A stretch of 64,000 nt of DNA from Pseudomonas chlororaphis. GTDB taxonomy: Bacteria > Pseudomonadota > Gammaproteobacteria > Pseudomonadales > Pseudomonadaceae. Below, one piece after another: positions 57,486-64,000 of the stretch. The translations under genes were made by a program, and so were the position numbers. Under the pieces are notes generated by a model. That model was given only the letters and a program-made list of their open reading frames with translations. It ran no database searches and was not told the origin of the DNA. Every line of letters starts with the position of its first letter. Positions within the stretch are counted from its first letter, which is position 1. The DNA lies in NCBI RefSeq assembly GCF_001921865.1, contig NZ_MSCT01000005.1, forward strand, positions 127,001 through 191,000, written 5' to 3'.

Positions 57486-59699
57486 ATGCACAACGACGGG
57501 AATGTAGTGCCTTTGCACAAGGCGGCTACGGATCAGGCGAACGCTTCGCCGCTCGCCCGCCTGCCCGTGATTCTGCTTCAGGTTCGTGACAAGGCCGCCC
57601 AGCAACTGCGCCACGGTTTGCAGGAACTGTTCGATAACGCCGACGATACCTTGTTCGAAATGGCCGATCGGGCGCAGAACAATGTCGACCAGAACACCTT
57701 TTTCGAAGCCATGCGCGACCTGCGCCTGAAGCGTAAAAGCATCGAGCGCGGGTTCCTGGAGAAACTCTTCGAGGCGTTTGTCGGCCTGGTCCACTACGAC
57801 CCCGCGCCCGCGATCGCCCAGGCCGTGGCCTGCGTCTCCCCCACTGAAACCTGCCGCGACGACCTGGAGCGTACGGTGGCCGTCGAGGCGATGGTCGCCA
57901 AGGTCGGCAACCGCGACGGTTTTGCCCTCGACCAACTGACCGCGCGCCTGAACGTGCTGCTGGGCAAGCGCCTGGACGATCGTTGCAACCCATTGGGGCC
58001 GGCCATGCTCTGCGAGTATTTCCTCGAAGCCGGGCGCAGCCTGGGAGTGGGGATCAAGGTCAAGCTGATCATTCTCAAGTTGTTCGAGCGTTATGTGCTC
58101 AGCGAGACCGATCAGCTGTACGCCGAAGCCAATCAGCTGTTGCTCGCCACAGGCGTGTTGCCGGAGCTCAAGCCCGCGCCGGCGCGCCGGGCCATCGACC
58201 AGGCGGCCGCGAGTATCCAGGCCACGCCCGACCCTGGCGTGGCGCAGATGGACGAAAGCGTGCAGGAAGTGTTCGCCGCCTTGCAGGAACTGCTGTTGCA
58301 TGTGCGCGGCAGCGTGGTGCCGACCCTGGAGGCGAGCGCCGAGACCCAGCCCATTTCGACCCGCGACTTGTTGCGCCTGTTGTCGCACCTGCAGCACTAC
58401 GTGCCGGCCGGTACGCAAGACGATTTCGACCTGCGCAACCAGCTGGAACAGCTGCTGACCCGGGTTAGCGTAAAAAGCGGCAAGTCGCGAGTGGTCGGGG
58501 TGGCCGACGAGGATGTGATCAACCTGGTGGCGATGCTCTTCGAGTTCATCCTGGCCGATCGCAACCTGCCGGAATCGCTGAAGACCCTGATCGGCCGCTT
58601 ACAGATTCCCATGCTCAAGGTCGCGGTGCTGGACAAGAGTTTCTTCAGCCGCAGCAGCCATCCGGCGCGGCGTTTGCTCAATGAAATCGCCGCGGCGGCC
58701 ATGGGTTGGGGCAGTTGCGACGATTATCAGCGCGACAGCCTGTACCTGCGCATCGAGCAGGTGGTGCAGCGGCTGCTGAGCGACTTCGTCGATGATCCGG
58801 CGATCTTTTCCGAACTGCTCGCCGAGTTTCTCGCGTTCACCAGCGACGAGCGCCGGCGCAGCGAATTGCTCGAACAGCGCACCCGTGATGCCGAAGAAGG
58901 GCGAGCCAAGGCCGAACTGGCGCGCCGTTGCGTCGAGCAGGCATTGAACGACGGGCTGCTGGGCAAGGTGCTGCCGCTGACGGTGGTCGAGTTCGTGCAG
59001 CAGGCCTGGAGCAAGGTCCTGCTGCTGACCTATCTCAAGCATGGCGAACACTCCGGCGAATGGCGCCAGGGCTTGCAGACCATGGAGCAACTGATCTGGA
59101 GCGTGCAGCGCCACGTCGATCCGGACGCAGCCCTGCAACTGCTGACGCTGGTGCCCGACCTGCTCAAGGCGTTGCGCGACGGGCTGAACAGCGCGGCATT
59201 CGATCCGTTCGCCACCAGCGAATTCTTCAGCCAGCTGGAAGCCTTGCACCTGCAGGTGTTCGAGGGCCTCGGCCAGAGCGCCGAAGTGCGCCAGCCGAAT
59301 ACGGCGGACACGGCGGACGAACGGCCGGCGATGGTCGCGGTCGAGGAAGAAATCGTCCTGCCCAGTGCCGAGGAGGGCCCGCTGGAGGCCGCTCCCCTGG
59401 CATTGGCGGCCAACGATCCCGGGTTGTTGCGAGTCGAACAGCTGCGGCTGGGGGCCTGGGTCGAATTCCTCGAGGAAGACGACAACAGCGTGCGCTGCAA
59501 ACTGGCGGCCATCGTGCAACCCGGCGACAAGTACATTTTCGTCAACCGCACCGGCATGAAGGTGCTGGAGCGCACCCGGGTCGGCCTGGCCCTGGAGTTT
59601 CAGCGCGGCGCGGTGCGCGAGCTGGATGACACGCTGCTGTTCGACCGGGCGCTGGAGTCGGTGATCGGCAGTTTGCAGCGACTCAATCGCGGCAAGTGA
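57486..59699 (+). CDS. DUF1631-family protein
   Basis: 737 aa, cytoplasmic by sequence (no signal peptide or membrane helix), mostly alpha-helical, with a more variable acidic stretch (~620-650) and a C-terminal beta-rich domain (LRLGAWVEFLEEDDNSVRCKLAAI ... YIFVNRTGMKVLERTRVGLALEF) that looks like a PilZ-type beta-barrel but lacks an obvious RxxxR c-di-GMP motif in front. Function unknown. ATG at 57486 preceded by CAGGAGG. The order nadC-DUF1631-ampD-ampE-chemoreceptor also occurs in P. aeruginosa (PA4520-PA4524). Confidence 0.9.
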   Translation: MHNDGNVVPLHKAATDQANASPLARLPVILLQVRDKAAQQLRHGLQELFDNADDTLFEMADRAQNNVDQNTFFEAMRDLRLKRKSIERGFLEKLFEAFVGLVHYDPAPAIAQAVACVSPTETCRDDLERTVAVEAMVAKVGNRDGFALDQLTARLNVLLGKRLDDRCNPLGPAMLCEYFLEAGRSLGVGIKVKLIILKLFERYVLSETDQLYAEANQLLLATGVLPELKPAPARRAIDQAAASIQATPDPGVAQMDESVQEVFAALQELLLHVRGSVVPTLEASAETQPISTRDLLRLLSHLQHYVPAGTQDDFDLRNQLEQLLTRVSVKSGKSRVVGVADEDVINLVAMLFEFILADRNLPESLKTLIGRLQIPMLKVAVLDKSFFSRSSHPARRLLNEIAAAAMGWGSCDDYQRDSLYLRIEQVVQRLLSDFVDDPAIFSELLAEFLAFTSDERRRSELLEQRTRDAEEGRAKAELARRCVEQALNDGLLGKVLPLTVVEFVQQAWSKVLLLTYLKHGEHSGEWRQGLQTMEQLIWSVQRHVDPDAALQLLTLVPDLLKALRDGLNSAAFDPFATSEFFSQLEALHLQVFEGLGQSAEVRQPNTADTADERPAMVAVEEEIVLPSAEEGPLEAAPLALAANDPGLLRVEQLRLGAWVEFLEEDDNSVRCKLAAIVQPGDKYIFVNRTGMKVLERTRVGLALEFQRGAVRELDDTLLFDRALESVIGSLQRLNRGK

Positions 59700-59761
59700 T
59701 CGCAACCCGGACGCGGAACGCGGCATACTGGGCCGTCACAGGCCTGGTTGAAGGAATCGGT

Positions 59762-60322
59762 ATGCAGTTGGACCCCGCAAGCGGTTGGTGTCACGGCGTT
59801 CGCCATTGCCCGTCGCCCAATTTCAACGCGCGTCCCGCGGACGAAATTTCCCTGCTGGTGATCCACAACATCAGCCTGCCGCCGGCCCAGTTCGCGACGG
59901 GCAAGGTGCAGGAATTCTTCCAGAACCGTCTCGATGTCACAGAGCATCCTTATTTTGCCGGGATCGCCGATCTGCGCGTGTCCGCGCATTTCCTGATCGA
60001 ACGTGACGGAAGCGTCACTCAGTTTGTCTCCTGTCTGGATCGTGCCTGGCATGCCGGCGTGTCGTGGTTCGACGGGCGCGAAAGCTGCAACGACTTTTCC
60101 CTGGGGATCGAGCTGGAGGGCACCGACGACTTGCCGTTCACCGATGCCCAGTATGACGCTTTGGTGGCCTTGACCTGGCAGTTGCAGCAGGCCTTCAAGG
60201 CCATCACCCCACGGCGGATCTGTGGGCACAGCGATATTGCTCCGGGGCGCAAGACCGATCCGGGGCCGGGATTCGACTGGGTGCGCTATCGCGCGGCCCT
60301 GGATAAAGGGGAAGGACAATGA
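59762..60322 (+). CDS. ampD: 1,6-anhydro-N-acetylmuramyl-L-alanine amidase AmpD
   Basis: 186-aa cytoplasmic zinc amidase of peptidoglycan recycling; loss derepresses AmpC beta-lactamase. Zinc ligands visible: His in LLVIHNISLP, His and Asp in GHSDIAPGRKTDPGPGF; Lys of the catalytic site is in the same block. The start at MQLDPASGWCHG (59762) has GAAGGAA upstream. It overlaps ampE by 4 bp (ATGA). Confidence 0.97.
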   Translation: MQLDPASGWCHGVRHCPSPNFNARPADEISLLVIHNISLPPAQFATGKVQEFFQNRLDVTEHPYFAGIADLRVSAHFLIERDGSVTQFVSCLDRAWHAGVSWFDGRESCNDFSLGIELEGTDDLPFTDAQYDALVALTWQLQQAFKAITPRRICGHSDIAPGRKTDPGPGFDWVRYRAALDKGEGQ

Positions 60323-61155
60323 GTTTTCTGGTGTTGCTGCTGGCGGTCTGGATCGAGAAGTTCTCGGCCTTGCGCCAGCGCGTTCAGCGCGACGAGCCCT
60401 GGTTGCGCCAATTGTCGCGCCGGGAAGCCAGCCCGCGGCTGGCCAAGCGCCCCTGGTGGGTGTTGGCGCTGCTGGTGCTGCTGCCGGTCGCGTTGCTCGG
60501 ACTGCTGTTGTTGATGCTGGAGCCGCTGGCCTATGGCCTGCTGGCATTGCCGGTGCATCTGCTGGTGGTGATCTACAGCCTCGGGCGCGGCGATCTGCTG
60601 GGCGGCCTCGGGCCGTTCCGCGACGCCTGGCGCCGCGAAGACCTGCAAGCCGCGGCCCATGTGGCCAAACGCGACCTGGACATCTGCGCCGACAGCGGCG
60701 AGCAGTTGCTCGAGCAGGTCCAGGGACATCTGCTGTGGCAGGCCTACCAGAGCTTTTTCGCGGTGATCTTCTGGTACTTCCTGCTGGGGCCGGTGGCCGC
60801 CTTGAGTTATCGCCTGCTGGCGCTGGCCGCCGAACACAGCAAGAACCCGGCGGTCGCCGAACGGGCCGGGCAACTGCGGCACGCTTTCGATTGGTTGCCG
60901 GTGCGCCTGCTGGCGGCCAGTTTCGCCCTGGTGGGCAACTTCGTCGCGGTCAGCCGCGTGATGCTCCACGAATTGCTGAACTGGAACATCAGCGCCGCGC
61001 AGTTGGTGGAGAAGGTCGGCCAGGTCGCCGCCGAAATCCCCGCGCCGATCACCGGCCCGGAAGGCATTGTCAGCCTGGACCGGATCTGGGAATTGCTGCT
61101 GCGGGCCGCGGTGCTCTGGTACGCCGGCTTCGCCCTGTGGACGGTGTTGCCCTGA
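60319..61155 (+). CDS. ampE: Regulatory inner-membrane protein AmpE
   Basis: 278 aa, CobD/CbiB-like fold with about four membrane helices (PWWVLALLVLLPVALLGLLLLML and others). Conserved N-terminus SFLVLLLAVWIEKFS. Cotranscribed with ampD; its precise biochemical role is unclear even in well-studied species. Confidence 0.94.
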   Translation: MSFLVLLLAVWIEKFSALRQRVQRDEPWLRQLSRREASPRLAKRPWWVLALLVLLPVALLGLLLLMLEPLAYGLLALPVHLLVVIYSLGRGDLLGGLGPFRDAWRREDLQAAAHVAKRDLDICADSGEQLLEQVQGHLLWQAYQSFFAVIFWYFLLGPVAALSYRLLALAAEHSKNPAVAERAGQLRHAFDWLPVRLLAASFALVGNFVAVSRVMLHELLNWNISAAQLVEKVGQVAAEIPAPITGPEGIVSLDRIWELLLRAAVLWYAGFALWTVLP

Positions 61156-61356
61156 CTGGGGCTTGAGCCAACGCCGGCGAGTTTTTGCGGCTTGCCGGCG
61201 TACAGCAACCTGCCTTTTATCCGCCGTCCGTGCGGTTAACCTTAAGTTACAAACCCTTTTGCCGATTTGAGCTATACAGAAGCAGCGCCGAATAGTGGCT
61301 ATCTGCTTTCTTCGCGTGGCTGCCAATAAAAATAAAAGCAAAAAGGGAGACTTCCA

Positions 61357-63387
61357 GTGAAGAGCTTGCTCTATCCCGCCATTGCCCTGATGAATCGCCT
61401 GAGCTTCGGCATGAAGTTCAGCCTGATCAGCGTGCTGTTTTTTCTACCGATGCTGGTCACCAACTTCTATCTGGTGCGCGATTCCTACCGTGAATTCCAG
61501 GGTACCCAGGTCGAGCTGCAAAGCTTGGACCTGCTGGGCAGCAGCCTGACCCTGCGCCGGGACCTGGAAACCCTGAACAACATGGTGCAGATCAACGCGA
61601 CCCTGGGCCAGTCCGGCAAGGCCGGGGATATCGAGAGCAAGATCGCTGCCCTGGAAAAGTCCGTGCTCGAGCGCTTGCAGGGCCTGGTCGCGGTCGCCGT
61701 GGACCCTGAGCAGATCGGTGTATTCGACGGCAAGCGCGATGAAATGATTGCCGCTTTCAAGGCGCAGCAGGCGGAAAGTTCGCTGCAGAGCAAAAGCGCG
61801 TTGATCGGCAAGCTGCTGGGTAGCGCGCAGATTTTCAGCCAGATCATCGCCAGCCAGTCCGGTCTCAGCCGCGACAGCCAGGGCGACATCCGTCAACTCA
61901 GCGAGCTGCTGACCAGCGTCACGCCCCAGGTCACGCAGCTGCTCGGCGAGGGGCGGGCGATGGGTGCCTACTCCCTGGGCCAGGGCTTTCTCAATTCGTC
62001 CGCCAGCACCCGCTTCGACGAACTGCTGGTGCAGATCGAGAAGCTCCAGGCCGAGTACGGCCTGAAACTCCAGGACGCCCTGGGTTCGAGCAAGGCCGCC
62101 CAGGGCGCGCTGGATGCCCTGGCCAGCGCCAGCAAAGGCAGCCTCAAGCAAGCCAGCGAGCTGTTCGAAGAGCAGGTGGTGATGGCCGATACCCTGGATG
62201 CGCCCTGGCAGGGCTTCTATGACCAGGTCAGCGGGCTGATGGCGCAGACCTACCAGCTCAACGAAGCGACCCTGAAACTCCTCGGCGACGAGCTGCAACA
62301 GCGGCTCGGGCAGAACCGCACGCACATGGTGTTGCTGGTGGTGGCGCTGGCGGCGGTGTTCCTGCTGATTTTCTACCTCTACGGCGCGTTCTACGTCTCC
62401 ACCCGCACTACCCTCAAGCGCCTGGGCGCGGTGATGGACAAGGTGGCGGCCGGCGACATGACCGTCACCTTCAATGCCCAGAGCCGCGACGAGCTGGGTG
62501 AACTGGGCACAGTGTTCAACGGCACCGTGGCGAAGATCCACGACCTGATCGAACTGGTGGGCCAGACCGTTGGCGAGGTCGAGCGCCAGGCCGGGCAGGT
62601 GGAGGCCGTGTCGGCCCAGAGCAACCAGGCAGTGGCCGGTCAGCGCAGCCAGATCGAGCAAGTGGCGACGGCGATGAACCAGATGTCGGCCACGTCCCAG
62701 GAAGTCGCGCGCAGCGCCGCGGCGGCCGTCAGCAGCGCCCACAGCGTCAACGACGAGACCATCAGCGGCCGCGGGCTGGTGGAGTCCCAGCAAGGCAGCA
62801 TCGCCCAGCTGGCCAGCGAGATCGACCAGTCAGTGCTGGTGATCAATCAACTGGCCAGCGACAGCCAGGCCATCAGCCGGGTGCTGGAAGTCATCAAGAG
62901 CATCGCCGAGCAGACCAACCTGCTGGCGCTCAATGCCGCCATCGAAGCCGCCCGCGCCGGCGAGCAAGGCCGCGGTTTCGCGGTGGTGGCCGACGAAGTG
63001 CGGACCCTGGCCAAGCGCACCCAGCAATCGACCGAGGAAATCGAGCAGATGATCCTCAAGCTCCACGGCGGCGTGGGTGCGGCGGTCAAGGCCATGGGCG
63101 TCAGCCATCAGATGGCCAACGGCACGGTGGGGCAGTCGGAAAAGGTCCAGCAGGCGCTGGAGAATATCCTCGGGGCGGTGGGCATGATCGTCGACCAGAA
63201 TCAGCAGATTGCCGCGGCGGTGGAGCAACAGACTGCGGTAGCCCACGACATCGACCAGAACATCGTCGAGATCAACCGCGCCGGCGAACGTACCGCCGAA
63301 GGCGCCTACCAGACTGAAAACGCCAGCCGTCTGTTATCGGCGCAGGTGGTACAGCTCAAGCAACTGATCAGCGCCTTTCGCGTCTGA
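61357..63387 (+). CDS. Methyl-accepting chemotaxis protein
   Basis: 676 aa. First membrane helix at ~20-43 ([20 protein letters not shown]), a large helical periplasmic domain (~280 residues, rich in Gln, Ala, Leu and Ser), second helix at ~323-346, HAMP (~347-400), and signalling domain with tip [18 protein letters not shown] near 516. It ends in LISAFRV without a CheR pentapeptide. AAAGGGAGA precedes the ATG. Position next to ampE matches the P. aeruginosa chemoreceptor PA4520. Ligand unknown. Confidence 0.94.
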   Translation: MKSLLYPAIALMNRLSFGMKFSLISVLFFLPMLVTNFYLVRDSYREFQGTQVELQSLDLLGSSLTLRRDLETLNNMVQINATLGQSGKAGDIESKIAALEKSVLERLQGLVAVAVDPEQIGVFDGKRDEMIAAFKAQQAESSLQSKSALIGKLLGSAQIFSQIIASQSGLSRDSQGDIRQLSELLTSVTPQVTQLLGEGRAMGAYSLGQGFLNSSASTRFDELLVQIEKLQAEYGLKLQDALGSSKAAQGALDALASASKGSLKQASELFEEQVVMADTLDAPWQGFYDQVSGLMAQTYQLNEATLKLLGDELQQRLGQNRTHMVLLVVALAAVFLLIFYLYGAFYVSTRTTLKRLGAVMDKVAAGDMTVTFNAQSRDELGELGTVFNGTVAKIHDLIELVGQTVGEVERQAGQVEAVSAQSNQAVAGQRSQIEQVATAMNQMSATSQEVARSAAAAVSSAHSVNDETISGRGLVESQQGSIAQLASEIDQSVLVINQLASDSQAISRVLEVIKSIAEQTNLLALNAAIEAARAGEQGRGFAVVADEVRTLAKRTQQSTEEIEQMILKLHGGVGAAVKAMGVSHQMANGTVGQSEKVQQALENILGAVGMIVDQNQQIAAAVEQQTAVAHDIDQNIVEINRAGERTAEGAYQTENASRLLSAQVVQLKQLISAFRV

Positions 63388-63388
63388 T

Positions 63389-64000
63389 TCAGGCGTTGCA
63401 CGGCCAGCCGAACAGCGCGCAGGCGTTGGCGGTACTGGCCGCCGCCAGCTGTTCGGGGCTCACCGCCATGATTTCGGCCAGGGCTGCGCAGATCGCCGGC
63501 AGGTGTTGCGGGCTGTTGCGCTGGCCGGGGAACATGGCCGGCGCCATGTCCGGCGAGTCGGTTTCCAGCACCACCGCGTCCAGCGGCAAATCGGCGATGA
63601 CCTTGCGCAAGCGCAGGGCCTGCGGCCAGGTCGCGGCGCCGCCCAACCCCAACTTGAACCCCAGCTTGAGGTATTCGCGGGCTTCCTCGCGGCTGCCGGC
63701 GAAGGCGTGGACGATGCCGGCGCGCTTGAGCTTGAAGCGCTTCAAGGTGACGATCACCGCGGCATGGCTGCGGCGTACGTGGAGCAGGGCCGGCAACTGG
63801 AAGTCCGCCGCCAGTTGCAACTGGGCCTCGAACAGCTGTTGCTGGCGCGGGCGATCCAGTTGTTCGAGAAAGTAATCCAGGCCGATCTCGCCCACCGCGC
63901 ACAGCTGCGGGTGGCCCGCCAGGCGGCTCAGCCAGTCGCCCAGCTCGCTCAGGTCGGCCGGTCGGTGTTCGTCGAGGTAGACCGGGTGCAGGCCGAAGGC
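63389..64000 (-). CDS. TatD-family metal-dependent hydrolase (partial)
   Basis: C-terminal 203 residues of a TatD DNase/hydrolase; the N-terminus lies beyond the window edge. Visible: FGLHPVYLDEHRP at the edge, the metal-site Glu in AVGEIGLDYF, His in LPALLHVRRSHAA, His in IVHAFAGSREEA, and Asp in VVLETDSPDMAP. Members are TIM-barrel nucleases or deacylases acting in DNA repair or quality control. It is convergent with the chemoreceptor gene, one base apart, so the two transcripts may overlap. Confidence 0.92.
   Translation of the reverse strand, partial: AFGLHPVYLDEHRPADLSELGDWLSRLAGHPQLCAVGEIGLDYFLEQLDRPRQQQLFEAQLQLAADFQLPALLHVRRSHAAVIVTLKRFKLKRAGIVHAFAGSREEAREYLKLGFKLGLGGAATWPQALRLRKVIADLPLDAVVLETDSPDMAPAMFPGQRNSPQHLPAICAALAEIMAVSPEQLAAASTANACALFGWPCNA

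Noticed and set aside
57486..59699. DUF1631 protein as a c-di-GMP receptor
   Set aside because: The C-terminal barrel resembles PilZ, but I could not find the RxxxR plus D/NxSxxG binding motif.

Overview
The window is a 64 kb piece of a Pseudomonas chromosome, most probably from the P. fluorescens complex. Three things point there: the conserved order fur-recN-grpE-dnaK-dnaJ-dapB-carAB-greA ... ftsH-folP-glmM-tpiA-secG-rimP-nusA-infB-rbfA-truB-rpsO-pnp, the tmRNA tag ANDETYGEYALAA, and REP elements of the GTAGGAGCGAGCTTGCTCGCGA type. The species is inferred, not proven.

Layout. 0.5-5.5 kb: a chemoreceptor, a LysR regulator divergent from a secreted SGNH hydrolase, tmRNA (ssrA, minus strand) and a small secreted protein. 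5.7-14.4 kb: a lactate-utilisation locus on the minus strand (lldP, lutA, lutB, lutC and a fused FAD/Fe-S D-lactate dehydrogenase), with the divergent GntR regulator LldR and a clear palindromic operator between them. 14.5-46.5 kb: housekeeping core. It covers tmRNA partner SmpB, outer-membrane assembly (BamE), iron control (Fur), SOS repair (RecN behind a LexA box), heat shock (GrpE-DnaK-DnaJ behind a sigma-32 promoter), lysine and carbamoyl-phosphate synthesis, rRNA modification, FtsH, folate, cell wall and glycolysis genes, SecG, two tRNAs and the rimP-to-pnp translation/RNA-decay operon.

46.6-55.7 kb: an accessory segment starting at a tRNA-Thr(CGU). It holds a secreted GH78-type alpha-L-rhamnosidase homologue, an AT-rich orphan Wzy-like polysaccharide polymerase, a decayed tRNA-like sequence, a LysR/agmatine-deiminase pair that is clearly pseudogenised, a two-gene unit pairing a NeuD-type acyltransferase with a 3-hydroxyacyl-CoA dehydrogenase, and an exported coiled-coil protein built of 39-residue tandem repeats. 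I read it as a surface-glycan/envelope accessory region in an integration hot spot. No integrase or transposase is visible.

55.8-64 kb: core again, with a DUF6388-like gene, nadC, a DUF1631 gene, ampD-ampE (peptidoglycan recycling and beta-lactamase signalling), a second chemoreceptor, and the C-terminal part of a TatD-family nuclease running off the window.

Most interesting for follow-up: the NeuD plus hydroxyacyl-CoA dehydrogenase pair as a possible sugar hydroxyacylation cassette, the heptad/serine repeat protein, the carA leader with an intrinsic terminator inside a short reading frame that ends on the carA TTG start, and the structured rpsO leader.
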